A DNA stretch of 64,000 nucleotides from Oceanicola sp. D3 (GCF_006351965.1 NZ_CP040932.1:3658001-3722000), one strand, 5' to 3'. Shown: positions 33,671 to 42,206, counted from the stretch's first letter. Program-made: numbers and translations. The notes: generated by a model from the sequence alone, not told the origin.

Positions 33671-34578
33671 GCCCCCACCCGGTCGAGGATGTGCCGGGCG
33701 GTCATCAGATCCAGATGCGCCCCGCCGCCGTTCTTGGCCATGGTGATCTCTTCGGCGCTGCCCCGGCGGTAGGCCTCGGGCTCATAGAAATCGGCCAGCA
33801 CATCGGCCTGCGTAATCACGCCCCGCGCCAGAGGATCCTTCAGCTCGCCGATATGGCCGATGGTCGTTGCGCGAGAATCCACAAACAGCCGCGCGCGTTG
33901 CAGCGCCGTGTCATCCGCCTCGCGCATGTCGGGCCGGTAGGCCCCGATCAGGTCGATATGCTGGCCGGGTTGCAGCCACTCGCCCTTCAGCACCGGCTCG
34001 GTGCTCATGGTGGCCGTGGCGATAATGTCTGCCGCGCCAATAGCCTCCGCCAGATCGCGCGCCACAGAAGCGCCGGTGGCCTCTGCCAAATGCGCCGCCC
34101 GCCCGGCGGTGCGGTTCCACAGCGTGAACTTTGCCCCCGGAAAGCCCGCCGAATAGGCCTCGATCAAAGAGGCTGCCACCGTGCCCGCGCCGAGGATCAG
34201 AATGTTGCGGCTTTCAGGCCGGGCGAGGCGACGGGCAGAGAGCAGGCTGTCGCCCGCCGTCTTCCACTTGGTCACGAGGTGAAAATCCACAAAGGCCTCC
34301 GCCTCGCCGGTGCGGTCAGAAAACAGCGTCACCGCCCCATTCACCGCCGGTTTGCCCGCATCCGCATTGCCGGGGAAGATCGTGGCCGTCTTCACCAGCG
34401 CGCCGAGCCCGTCGATCCACGCGGCGCGGCTGAGCATCGTGTCGTCGCCGCGATAGAGGAAACTGTCTTCGATCTCGGCTTTGGGCAGGGTGTGGCCCTC
34501 GGCCAGAGCGTCGGTCAGCGCGATCCAATCCAGCGCGGCCTCGCCCTGTTCATAAGTTATAAACTTCGGTGTGGTCAT
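33667..34578 (-). CDS. Ornithine cyclodeaminase / mu-crystallin family protein
   Basis: A 303-residue NAD(P)-dependent Rossmann enzyme. The nucleotide-binding stretch is NILILGAGTVAASLIEAYS, and the family core includes FVDFHLVTKWKTAGDSLLSA and DLIGAYRPDMREADD (catalytic Asp). The family contains ornithine cyclodeaminases, alanine dehydrogenases and imine reductases, among them enzymes for opine or ectoine-derivative metabolism, so the substrate is open. It overlaps both neighbours (ATGA) in a HAD - cyclodeaminase - hydrolase operon, suggesting one catabolic route. Start ATG at 34578. Confidence 0.88.
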   Translation of the reverse strand: MTTPKFITYEQGEAALDWIALTDALAEGHTLPKAEIEDSFLYRGDDTMLSRAAWIDGLGALVKTATIFPGNADAGKPAVNGAVTLFSDRTGEAEAFVDFHLVTKWKTAGDSLLSARRLARPESRNILILGAGTVAASLIEAYSAGFPGAKFTLWNRTAGRAAHLAEATGASVARDLAEAIGAADIIATATMSTEPVLKGEWLQPGQHIDLIGAYRPDMREADDTALQRARLFVDSRATTIGHIGELKDPLARGVITQADVLADFYEPEAYRRGSAEEITMAKNGGGAHLDLMTARHILDRVGA

Positions 34579-35195
34579 CTTGCGCTGTCCTCGGTGAGCA
34601 GCCCCTCGGCTACGAGCCTGTTTGCAAACCCCGCCGGGTGCTCAAACAGATGGGTCTGCCAACCACGCGATTTGGCCATGGCAATGTTGTCGTCACGGTC
34701 ATCTGCAAACAGCAGGGCCTCGGGGGCCACGCCGCAGTCCTCCTCGACCATGGCGTAAATCTCCGGGTCAGGCTTGGCCACGCCCATGTGGCCAGAAATA
34801 TAGCGCCGGTCGAACTCGGCCAAAAACGGGTAGTGGCTTTCGCCTAGCTCGAAGCTTTGGATGCCGAAGTTCGACAAAGCGAAGACGGGCACGCCGCCCG
34901 CGCGGAGCGCCCTCAGCAGGCGCACCGAATGGTCAATTGCTGGCTGCGCCATCTCGATCCAGCGGTCGTGCCATAGCGTGATCTCATCATGCCAATCCGG
35001 GTTCGCCCCGGCGCATTCCATCACCATGTCCCGAAAGGTCTCGCCCCGGTCCACCCGGTCGTTCATCCCGTGCAGGTCGACCTCGGAAAAAAGCCGCTCT
35101 CGCCGCTCCTGCCCAATCTCGGCATCGTAAAACCGCTCGGGGTTCCACTCGATAAGCACATTGCCGATGTCAAAGATGACGGCGCTGACGGGCAT
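34575..35195 (-). CDS. HAD-superfamily phosphatase (subfamily IA, YihX-like)
   Basis: A 206-residue HAD hydrolase: motif I FDIGNVLIEWN (with DIGN in place of DxD), motif II LSNFG, motif III GVAKPDPEIY (Lys) and motif IV LLFADDRDDNIAMAKSRGW. The DxGxV variant and cap length are typical of YihX-like sugar-phosphate phosphatases. It is the first gene of the operon with the cyclodeaminase-family and hydrolase genes and is divergent from the thiolase gene. The substrate is likely a small phosphorylated metabolite; not determinable. Confidence 0.85.
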   Translation of the reverse strand: MPVSAVIFDIGNVLIEWNPERFYDAEIGQERRERLFSEVDLHGMNDRVDRGETFRDMVMECAGANPDWHDEITLWHDRWIEMAQPAIDHSVRLLRALRAGGVPVFALSNFGIQSFELGESHYPFLAEFDRRYISGHMGVAKPDPEIYAMVEEDCGVAPEALLFADDRDDNIAMAKSRGWQTHLFEHPAGFANRLVAEGLLTEDSAR

Positions 35196-35267
35196 GGGGA
35201 TTCCTTTCCGGGGAGGCTTCGGGCGAACTCAACCATCTGACGTTGCGGCCCTCAACCCCCACCGCAG

Positions 35268-35295
35268 TTGCCCGGCCCTGACACGAGGCTACAAT
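35268..35295 (+). promoter_or_regulatory. Candidate sigma-70-type promoter for the thiolase gene
   Basis: TTGCCC (35268-35273) and TACAAT (35290-35295) with a 16-nt spacer, 26 bp before the ATG at 35321, which is preceded by GAGGAGG at a 6-nt spacing. Recognised by eye only. Confidence 0.45.
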
Positions 35296-35320
35296 CAGGG
35301 CAACGGCAGAGGAGGCCCCC

Positions 35321-36496
35321 ATGGACGATATCGTGATTCTCGACGGTGCCCGCACCGCAATCGGCACTTTCGGAGGGGCGCTCGCAGGCACACCGCCCGC
35401 GCAGCTTGGCGCCGTCGCGGCCCGCGAGGCCATGCAGCGTTCTGGCGTGGAGCCGGGGCAAATCGGCCACGTGGTTTACGGCCATGTCATCAACACCGAG
35501 CCGCGCGATATGTATCTGTCGCGCGTTGCCGCGATGGATGCCGGCATCCCCGAGAGCACCCCGGCGATGAACGTCAATCGCCTCTGCGGCTCCGGCGCGC
35601 AGGCCATCGTCTCGGCCACGCAGGCGCTTGCCCTTGGCGATGCCGACTTCGCCATTGCCGGCGGGGCCGAGAGCATGAGCCGCTCGCCCTACATTATGCC
35701 AGAGGCCCGCTGGGGCCAGAAGATGGGCGATATAAAGAGCTTGGATATGATGCTCGGCGCGCTCAACTGCCCCTTCGGCACCGGCCACATGGGGGTAACG
35801 GCAGAAAACGTCGCTGCCGAACATCAGGTCAGCCGCGCCGATCAAGACAATTTCGCGCTGGAGAGCCAGACCCGCGCCGCAGCGGCGATTGCCGAGGGCC
35901 GGTTCCAAAGCCAGATCGTGCCGGTGGAGATCAAGGTGAAGCGAGAGATGGTGTCCTTCGCAACCGATGAGCACCCCAAGGCCACCTCCGCCGAAAAGCT
36001 CGCCGCCCTGCGCCCCGCCTTCCAGAAAGATGGCACGGTGACGGCAGGCAACGCCAGCGGCATCAATGACGGCGCGGCGGCCCTCGTGCTCGCCCGCGCC
36101 GAAGCCGCCGAGAAGGCCGGCCTCAAGCCCCGCGCCCGCGTCATCGGCTATGCCCATGCAGGCGTCAGCCCCCACGTCATGGGCATCGGCCCGGTGCCCG
36201 CCGTGCAGGCCCTCTGCGCCCGCACTGGCCTTTCGGTGGATGATTTCGACGTGATTGAAAGCAACGAAGCCTTCGCCGCACAGGCCATCGCCGTCAACCG
36301 GGGGCTCGGGCTCGACGGGGCGAAGGTCAATCCCAACGGCGGCGCCATCGCGCTTGGCCACCCTGTTGGGGCAACCGGCGCGATCATTACCGTGAAGGCG
36401 CTCTATGAGCTGGAGCGAACAGGCGGCAAGCGGGCGCTGATCACCATGTGCATCGGCGGTGGTCAGGGCATTGCGGTAGCGCTGGAAGCGCTCTGA
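35321..36496 (+). CDS. Acetyl-CoA acyltransferase / beta-ketothiolase (BktB-like)
   Basis: A 391-residue thiolase condensing or cleaving acyl-CoAs. The active-site Cys is C89 in NVNRLCGSGAQA, His is H347 in ALGHPVGATGA, and the second Cys is C377 in TMCIGGGQGIAVALE. The loop NCPFGTGHMGVTAENVA and ESNEAFAAQA are standard. It resembles the broad-specificity BktB-type group used for beta-oxidation or polyhydroxyalkanoate synthesis; pathway partners are not adjacent. A 17-nt stretch covering its last codons is repeated just downstream. Confidence 0.92.
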   Translation: MDDIVILDGARTAIGTFGGALAGTPPAQLGAVAAREAMQRSGVEPGQIGHVVYGHVINTEPRDMYLSRVAAMDAGIPESTPAMNVNRLCGSGAQAIVSATQALALGDADFAIAGGAESMSRSPYIMPEARWGQKMGDIKSLDMMLGALNCPFGTGHMGVTAENVAAEHQVSRADQDNFALESQTRAAAAIAEGRFQSQIVPVEIKVKREMVSFATDEHPKATSAEKLAALRPAFQKDGTVTAGNASGINDGAAALVLARAEAAEKAGLKPRARVIGYAHAGVSPHVMGIGPVPAVQALCARTGLSVDDFDVIESNEAFAAQAIAVNRGLGLDGAKVNPNGGAIALGHPVGATGAIITVKALYELERTGGKRALITMCIGGGQGIAVALEAL

Positions 36497-36545
36497 CTGT
36501 CACGTGCTGGAAGCGCTCTGACGATACCGGCCATCGCTGTAACCC

Positions 36546-37250
36546 TCAGTCGAAGCTGAAGGATTCCAGCATCCGGCCAGTAAGCGAGGCGGGAAAGTCA
36601 TCGGGCGAACCGATCGGCACCGCCTCCTCCGAAATCTGCGCCAAAGCCACCACCCCGGCCTCCCCGTCGGGGTTGGGCAGGCCCACCATTCGCCAATGGA
36701 TCACGCCGTAATCCGCATGCCGGTAGGTGCCGAAGATCTCCACCGCCTTGTGCCGCCCGATGTCGACCTTGCGGATATTCTGGCGGCTGGCCTCGGGCTT
36801 GCTGTCTACAAACTGCCCCACAGCGACCGCGAGCATGATTTCGCGCAGATAGTCCAACCGGGGCTCTTTTTCCGCCTCGGGCAGGGTCAGCTCGCTGAAG
36901 GTCATCGCCTCGATCAGCCCGCCCCCCGGGGTAGAAAAGACAAACTTCACAAGCCCTGTGCGTGGCGTCTCCACCACCCGGCTTTCATAGCTGCCATCGC
37001 CTGAAAGGGGCACCACCACGGCAAAGGGCGCCGCCTCGGGCTTGCCGTGTTTGGTGAGATAGTCCGCATCCGCCTTGAAGGTCTCGCCCGACACAACGTC
37101 CTCCGTCGAGCCAAGTTGAAGCGTGAAGCCTGCCAGCTCCGCCCCCTGCGCTGTCAGCGTGGGCTCGGGTGAAGCATCGGTGGTTTGGGCCGCAAGCGGC
37201 GCGGCGGCGGCAAGGGCAAAGGCCGTGAGCAGGGCGGGAAAGCGCGTCAT
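36546..37250 (-). CDS. Exported protein of unknown function, paralogue A
   Basis: A 234-residue protein with a signal peptide (MTRFPALLTAFALAAAAPLAAQ). The mature part is predicted beta-rich: TLQLGSTEDVVSGETFKADA, RTGLVKFVFSTPGGGL, then IRKVDIGRHKAVEIFGTYRH and HWRMVGLPNPDG, ending SLTGRMLESFSFD. The C-terminal half aligns by eye with the neighbouring gene (GxxALELxGTY, RFIAVPDPE, PSLTGKALSTL). They are 83 bp apart on the same strand and may form one operon and one complex. Family unknown to me; probably periplasmic. Confidence 0.7.
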   Translation of the reverse strand: MTRFPALLTAFALAAAAPLAAQTTDASPEPTLTAQGAELAGFTLQLGSTEDVVSGETFKADADYLTKHGKPEAAPFAVVVPLSGDGSYESRVVETPRTGLVKFVFSTPGGGLIEAMTFSELTLPEAEKEPRLDYLREIMLAVAVGQFVDSKPEASRQNIRKVDIGRHKAVEIFGTYRHADYGVIHWRMVGLPNPDGEAGVVALAQISEEAVPIGSPDDFPASLTGRMLESFSFD

Positions 37251-37333
37251 CGAAATGGCATCCGTTCTGAGAATATGAATGCCACCAGTCTATCCACCCC
37301 TATGCCGTTAGGGGAAGCCCCGGCGCAAATGGC

Positions 37334-38056
37334 CTATTCGCCCGCCGCCTCGCCGGCCGTTTCCTGCACCGGCGGGGCCATCAGGCGCAGGGTCGACAAC
37401 GCCTTGCCGGTCAGGCTGGGGCCAAAGTTGGCCCCCTCAATCACCAGATGGGCCTGATTGATATGGCTCACCGAATACAGGCTTTCGGCGCGTTCAGGGT
37501 CCGGCACGGCGATGAAACGGTAGGTGTAGCGCGCCTCGTCACGCGGATCGAGGTAGGTGCCGGTCAGCTCCAGCGCCCGGTAGCCCTCGCCGGTGCCAAG
37601 CCGGATCTCGCGCACCTCGCCCGAGGTCACCTCTTCAAACTTCTGGCCCAGCAGCGCAGGCCCCTGCTCCGCGAGCTTTGGGGCAATGGCGGCCAGCCGG
37701 TCGTCCATCTTGCCCATGGGAATGCGGATCGGCGCCATGAAGAGACTTTCCAGAAAGGTCTCGTCCTCGGCCCGGAAGTTGAACTGCACCACGCCACCCT
37801 CGGGCAACTCTTCCACGCCGATGTGGTGGGTCTGTTCCGGGCGCTTGGGCAGGATGATCTGGAAGGCCACACCGGGCACTTTGCCCGTGCGTTGCACGAA
37901 GCTCTTGTCCACCCGGTAGGTGCGCCCGATCACAACCTGCTCGGCCACGGCAGCCACATCCTCGCCGCCACCGCCACGGCGCATGGTTTCTCGCGCCACC
38001 AGCGCGACACCCGCCACGAGGACGGCCAGGATTATCAGGTTGATCGGACGAAACAT
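37334..38056 (-). CDS. Membrane-anchored protein of unknown function, paralogue B
   Basis: A 240-residue protein with an N-terminal anchor (PINLIILAVLVAGVALVA) followed by a periplasmic domain resembling paralogue A: TGKVPGVAFQIILPKRP, EGGVVQFNFRAEDETFLESL, YRALELTGTYLDPRDEARYT, FIAVPDPERAESLYSVSHIN and PSLTGKALSTLRLM. The start is set at MFRPINLIIL (38056) so that the anchor lies at the N-terminus; an alternative ATG lies ten codons upstream, with no clear ribosome-binding site for either. Function unknown. Confidence 0.68.
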   Translation of the reverse strand: MFRPINLIILAVLVAGVALVARETMRRGGGGEDVAAVAEQVVIGRTYRVDKSFVQRTGKVPGVAFQIILPKRPEQTHHIGVEELPEGGVVQFNFRAEDETFLESLFMAPIRIPMGKMDDRLAAIAPKLAEQGPALLGQKFEEVTSGEVREIRLGTGEGYRALELTGTYLDPRDEARYTYRFIAVPDPERAESLYSVSHINQAHLVIEGANFGPSLTGKALSTLRLMAPPVQETAGEAAGE

Positions 38057-38169
38057 CGGCCACTCTGCTCGGTTTTCCGCGACCATATTGAAGCGCCGCC
38101 GCCCCCGCAATGCGCAGTTGCACCACGCGCCGGTTCAATGCTCTATGAAGCCCAACAAGGGGCGGTGGC

Positions 38170-39507
38170 ATGGCAGAAATCTCGGCGAAAAAGCGCATAT
38201 GGGGCTGGTTCTTCTTCGATTGGGCCTCCCAGCCCTATAACACGCTCCTGCTCACCTTCATCTTCGCGCCCTACGTCAACTCGGTGCTGGGCGACGGATC
38301 GAAGGCGCAGGCGGCATGGGGCTTTGGCGTGGGGGCCGCAGGCATCGTCATCGCCATTCTCGCCCCGATCCTTGGCGCGATGGCCGACACCTCGGGCAAG
38401 CGCGTGCGCTGGATCTGGGGCTTTTCGGTGCTCTACATCGTGGGCGCAAGCGGGCTCTGGTGGGCCGCGCCGCAAGACTTTGACCTCACCCGCACGCTGG
38501 TGTTCTTTGCGATCGGCCTGATCGGGATGGAGTTTGCCACGATCTTCACCAACTCCATGCTGCCCGACCTCGGCACGCGAGAAGAGATCGGCCGCATCTC
38601 GGGCAATGGCTGGGCCTTCGGCTATGTCGGCGGGCTTTTCGCGCTGGTCATCATGCTTGTTTTCCTCGCCGAAAGCCCGACCACCGGCAAAACCATGGCC
38701 GGCTTTGCCCCGATCTTCGGGCTTGATGCAGAGGCCCGCGAGGGCACCCGCGCGGTCGGGCCGCTGACGGCCATCTGGTACGCCATCTTCATGGTCCCCT
38801 TCTTCCTCTGGGTGCGCGATCCGCGCCGCGAAAAGCCCTCGGTGGGCGCCGTCAAAAAGGCCCTCCACGGGCTCGGCAACACCATCCGCACCCTGCCGAA
38901 ATCCCCCTCGCTGCTGGCCTATCTCACCTCGTCGATGTTCTACCGTGACGCGCTGAACGGCATGTATACCTTCGGCGGCATCTACGCGGCGGGCGTGCTC
39001 GGCTGGTCGGTGGTGCAAACCGGCATCTTCGGCATTCTCACCATCATAACCGGCGCCGTCTTTGCCTGGATCGGGGGGCGGGCCGATGTGCGCTTCGGCC
39101 CCAAGCCGGTGATCGTTACCTGCGTTCTGGTGCTCACCGGCGTGGCTCTGTCGGTGGTGATGGTCAGCCGCGAAAGCGTGTTCCTGATCCCGCTTGAAGC
39201 CGGCAGCCAACTGCCGGACCTCGCCTTCTACTTCTTCGGCGCGGTGATCGGTGCGGCAGGCGGGGTGCTTCAGGCCGCCTCGCGCACCATGATGGTGCGT
39301 CAGGCCAACCCGGCCCGGATGACAGAAGCCTTTGGCCTCTACGCCCTTGCAGGCAAGGCCACCTCCTTCATTGCACCCATCTCCATCGGCGTGGCCACCA
39401 CGCTCACCGGATCACAGCAACTTGGGGTCACCCCGCTGATCGGGCTGTTTATCATCGGGCTCGTTCTGCTACTCTGGGTAAAACCGGACGGAGCAGACCC
39501 GCAATGA
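38170..39507 (+). CDS. UMF1-family MFS transporter
   Basis: A 445-residue 12-TM protein of the UMF1 (Atg22-like) branch of the major facilitator superfamily. The N-terminus WGWFFFDWASQPYNTLLLTF is diagnostic, as are ILAPILGAMADTSGKRVRWI, FTNSMLPDLGTREEIGRISG and GGVLQAASRTMMVRQANPAR. Bacterial substrates are not defined; the yeast relative exports amino acids from the vacuole. The stop overlaps the mepA start (ATGA), so transporter and murein endopeptidase are translated together; the link could be cell-wall turnover products, an inference from position. Confidence 0.9.
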   Translation: MAEISAKKRIWGWFFFDWASQPYNTLLLTFIFAPYVNSVLGDGSKAQAAWGFGVGAAGIVIAILAPILGAMADTSGKRVRWIWGFSVLYIVGASGLWWAAPQDFDLTRTLVFFAIGLIGMEFATIFTNSMLPDLGTREEIGRISGNGWAFGYVGGLFALVIMLVFLAESPTTGKTMAGFAPIFGLDAEAREGTRAVGPLTAIWYAIFMVPFFLWVRDPRREKPSVGAVKKALHGLGNTIRTLPKSPSLLAYLTSSMFYRDALNGMYTFGGIYAAGVLGWSVVQTGIFGILTIITGAVFAWIGGRADVRFGPKPVIVTCVLVLTGVALSVVMVSRESVFLIPLEAGSQLPDLAFYFFGAVIGAAGGVLQAASRTMMVRQANPARMTEAFGLYALAGKATSFIAPISIGVATTLTGSQQLGVTPLIGLFIIGLVLLLWVKPDGADPQ

Positions 39508-40412
39508 TGATCCGAGCAGCCCTGATCGCCCTTTCCATCGCCCTCGTGCCCGCCCTGGCCCCCGCGCCGGTGGAAGCACAGCAAAAGGCCAACCGCCTCT
39601 TCGGGTCGCATCCCGAGGGCTCCCGACAGCGGCCCGAATCCATCGGCTTCTACTCCAAGGGCTGTGCGGCGGGCCTTGTCGAACTGCCAGAAACCGGGCC
39701 GACATGGCAGGCCATGCGCCTGTCCCGCAACCGCAACTGGGGCCATCCTGAAACCATCGCCTTCATCCAGCGGCTCTCCTCCGGGGTGCGCAAATTTGGC
39801 TGGCCGGGCCTTTACATTGGCGACATCTCGCAACCGCGCGGCGGCCCAATGACCTCTGGCCACTCCAGCCACCAGATCGGGCTGGATATCGACATCTGGA
39901 TGAACAAACCCAAGAGCCTCGGCCTCTCCCGCAGTGCCCGCGAGAATATCTCGGCCATCTCGGTGCGCTCGAAGGATCAACGCTCGGTCAACGGCAACTG
40001 GACGGGTGCCCACGCCGCCGTGCTGGAACTTGCCGCGCGCGACCCGGCGGTGGATCGCATCTTCGTCACCCCCCCAGTCAAGATCTTCCTCTGCGAACGG
40101 GCCAAGCGGCGTGACAAGAAATGGCTGCAAAAGATCCGCCCGCTCTACGGCCACCACTATCACTTCCACGTCCGTCTCAAATGCCCGCGCGGCGACCGTG
40201 AGTGCGTAACCCAGCAGCCCTCGGTCAACGAGCTTTCCAAGGGGGGAGACGGCTGTGATGAAACGCTACGGTGGTGGGTGACGGACTATCTGAACCCACC
40301 AAAGGTGAAGGCCGGCACCAAGAAAAAGGCCGCCCCGCGCAAGAAGCACCCGCGCGATTTCACCATGGCCGATCTGCCTCGCTCATGCGTCGGCGTTCTC
40401 AACTCGGATTAA
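39504..40412 (+). CDS. mepA: Penicillin-insensitive murein endopeptidase
   Basis: A 302-residue periplasmic LAS-type zinc peptidase that cuts D-alanyl-meso-DAP cross-links in peptidoglycan. After a signal peptide (LIALSIALVPALAPAPVEA), zinc ligands are seen in GGPMTSGHSSHQIGLDID (H123 and D130, matching E. coli H113 and D120) and in YGHHYHFHVRL. Six or more cysteines (for example KGCAAG, FLCERA, LKCPRG, DRECV) probably form disulfides as in E. coli MepA. The C-terminus is a basic extension (KAGTKKKAAPRKKHP). It overlaps the gene on either side. Confidence 0.94.
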   Translation: MMIRAALIALSIALVPALAPAPVEAQQKANRLFGSHPEGSRQRPESIGFYSKGCAAGLVELPETGPTWQAMRLSRNRNWGHPETIAFIQRLSSGVRKFGWPGLYIGDISQPRGGPMTSGHSSHQIGLDIDIWMNKPKSLGLSRSARENISAISVRSKDQRSVNGNWTGAHAAVLELAARDPAVDRIFVTPPVKIFLCERAKRRDKKWLQKIRPLYGHHYHFHVRLKCPRGDRECVTQQPSVNELSKGGDGCDETLRWWVTDYLNPPKVKAGTKKKAAPRKKHPRDFTMADLPRSCVGVLNSD

Positions 40413-41290
40413 GCCTCACCACCCTCGCGCTCCTCTCCGGCCTCGCCCTCGCGGCGGGGCAAGGGGGTGGGCGCGTGGCGTCGGTGAGCTTTGGAAGCAG
40501 CGACGAAGCCCGGCGCTTCGGCGGGTTCTCCGGCATCGAGGTGTCGGAAGATGGCAGCCGCTTCTGGGCGCTGTCCGACCGCGCCGCGCTGGCCGAGGGG
40601 CGGCTGATCCGCAACGAACACGGCACGCTCACCGGGCTGGAGGTGCAGCAACACAAACGCCTGACCGACCCCGATGGCCACCTAGTAGGCGGCTATGAAA
40701 GCGACGCCGAGGGGCTGGCGCGGCGCGAGAATGGCCGCTTTTACGTGAGCTTCGAGGGCTATCACCGCATATGGACGTGGCGCGGCGACGATATCATGCA
40801 GGGCGGCGAGGCTGCGTGGATGCCCCGGCACCCCGATTTCAAGACGCTCCAGAACAACTCCGCGCTCGAGGCGCTCGCCATTGATGCCGAAGGCGCGCTT
40901 TATACCCTGCCCGAACGCTCTGGCAGCTATTCCACCCCCTTCCCGATCTATCGCTATGCCGAGGGCCGCTGGGAGAAGGTCGGCGCGGTGGAGCGGCAGG
41001 GTGAGTGGCTGCCCGTGGGGGCCGATTTTGACGACAAGGGCCGCTTTACCCTGCTTTGGCGTCACTTCACCGGCTACGGCTTTTCCTCGCGCATCACCCG
41101 CCACGAGATGAAGGGCGATGTCTGGCCCGCCCGCGTGCTCTACGAGACTGGCCCGCTCACCCACGGCAACCTCGAAGGGCTCTCGCTCTGGCGCGATGGC
41201 ACCGGGCAGCTTCGGGCGGTGATGGTCTCGGATGACAACTTCAAAAGCTACCAGCGCAGCGAGATCGTCGAAGTCACGCTGAGCGACTAG
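40385..41290 (+). CDS. Esterase-like activity of phytase family protein
   Basis: A 301-residue exported beta-propeller-like protein (signal SQLGLSLTTLALLSGLALAA). Family landmarks are FGGFSGIEVSEDGSRFWALS, DSDAEGL-type YESDAEGLARRENGRFYVSF, NNSALEALAIDAEGALY and THGNLEGLSLW, followed by MVSDDNFKSYQ. These Asp-rich turns probably bind calcium. The ATG at 40385 overlaps the mepA end by 28 bp and fits directly before the signal. The last gene of the transporter-mepA run. Activity of the family (phosphodiesterase or ester hydrolysis) is poorly defined. Confidence 0.87.
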   Translation: MRRRSQLGLSLTTLALLSGLALAAGQGGGRVASVSFGSSDEARRFGGFSGIEVSEDGSRFWALSDRAALAEGRLIRNEHGTLTGLEVQQHKRLTDPDGHLVGGYESDAEGLARRENGRFYVSFEGYHRIWTWRGDDIMQGGEAAWMPRHPDFKTLQNNSALEALAIDAEGALYTLPERSGSYSTPFPIYRYAEGRWEKVGAVERQGEWLPVGADFDDKGRFTLLWRHFTGYGFSSRITRHEMKGDVWPARVLYETGPLTHGNLEGLSLWRDGTGQLRAVMVSDDNFKSYQRSEIVEVTLSD

Positions 41291-41385
41291 GTGTTGCAAT
41301 GTGCCCGGGCGGGCGCTATTCCCCCGCCGTCCCGCGCGGTGCGGGGCCAAGTCCCCGACCACCTTGCTAAAACGGGCCCAAACAC

Positions 41386-42012
41386 ATGAAGACCAATCTG
41401 ATCGCTGGCGTTCTCGCCATGGCCGCCGTTGTTGTGGCCTCCAATATTCTCGTGCAGCACCTGCTGGGCGACTGGCTGACATGGGGCGCGCTGACCTACC
41501 CCATCGCCTTCCTCGTGACCGACACGATGAACCGGCTCTACGGCGCCGCCACCGCCCGCAAGGTGGTTGCCGCCGGTTTTGTCGTGGGTGTCGCCTGCTC
41601 GCTCGTCGGCTCGCAGATCCAGGGCGAATTCGGCCCGCTCGTTACCCTGCGCGTGGCGCTCGGCTCCGGCCTCGCTTTTCTTTCTGCCCAATTGTTGGAC
41701 GTTGCGGTCTTTGACAAGATGCGCGCGCGGGCATGGTGGCAGGCGCCGCTGGCCTCCACCCTCGTCGGCTCCACGCTCGATACGGTGATCTTCTTCTCGC
41801 TCGCCTTCGCCGCCACCTTCAACGGCATCGAGCCGGGGAACGTGCCGGGATGGGCGCAGGAAGGCGTTCCGCTGCTTGGGCAGGGGCCCGTGGCGCCGCT
41901 CTGGGTCTCGCTCGCCGTGGCCGATTGGAGCGTCAAGCTGGCGCTGGCGGCCCTCGCCCTTATCCCCTTCCGCCTCATCACCGCCAGTTTCGCGCGCGCA
42001 GAAAAAGTTTGA
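41386..42012 (+). CDS. Queuosine precursor transporter (YhhQ/VUT family)
   Basis: A 208-residue protein with six TM segments. VVVASNILVQHLL, LTYPIAFLVTDTMNRLYG and STLVGSTLDTVIFFSLAF are the conserved blocks of the DUF165/YhhQ family, which imports preQ0/preQ1 for tRNA queuosine modification (established for E. coli YhhQ). The ATG at 41386 follows a 95-bp leader. No que genes are nearby, but trhO and mnmD in this window also act on wobble uridines. Directly followed by the 42.0-kb RNA-like element. Confidence 0.9.
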   Translation: MKTNLIAGVLAMAAVVVASNILVQHLLGDWLTWGALTYPIAFLVTDTMNRLYGAATARKVVAAGFVVGVACSLVGSQIQGEFGPLVTLRVALGSGLAFLSAQLLDVAVFDKMRARAWWQAPLASTLVGSTLDTVIFFSLAFAATFNGIEPGNVPGWAQEGVPLLGQGPVAPLWVSLAVADWSVKLALAALALIPFRLITASFARAEKV

Positions 42013-42077
42013 CAGGTGCGCACCTCCTGATTCACGCTGAACTTGCGTTTTTGAAACAGCTGAAAGGAGGTGATCCA

Positions 42078-42134
42078 GTGTCGAGAGCTACATTGGAGAG
42101 AGGTGTCGGGACAACAGCGGAGGTTCGCACGTAG
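42078..42134 (+). CDS. 18-codon small ORF with an extended Shine-Dalgarno sequence
   Basis: GTG at 42078 to TAG at 42132 encodes VSRATLERGVGTTAEVRT, hydrophilic and basic-to-neutral with no membrane segment. The ribosome-binding site is exceptional: the full 16-nt complement to the 16S tail ends on the first base of the start codon, with GGAGG 7 nt before it. Such extended pairing should either drive strong initiation or hold the ribosome. A second reading, a 27-codon ORF starting at the GTG inside AGGAGGTGATC, is open to 42152 but lacks its own site. Translation is inferred. Confidence 0.45.
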   Translation: MSRATLERGVGTTAEVRT

Positions 42135-42206
42135 GGCAAACCCTGCGGCGTGAATGTCGCTTTTGGCCGATGGTCTAACCGGACCTCGCCTCCAAAAAGT
42201 TCGTTA

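Noticed and set aside
41291-41385. Possible preQ1 riboswitch in the leader of the queuosine-precursor transporter
   Set aside because: GC-rich stems exist, but I could not find the conserved A-rich tail and loop pattern of a known preQ1 class; no basis for a call.
42078-42152. Alternative 27-codon ORF starting at the GTG inside the extended Shine-Dalgarno
   Set aside because: Its start codon is part of the ribosome-binding sequence itself and it has no upstream site of its own; the 18-codon frame is spaced correctly.
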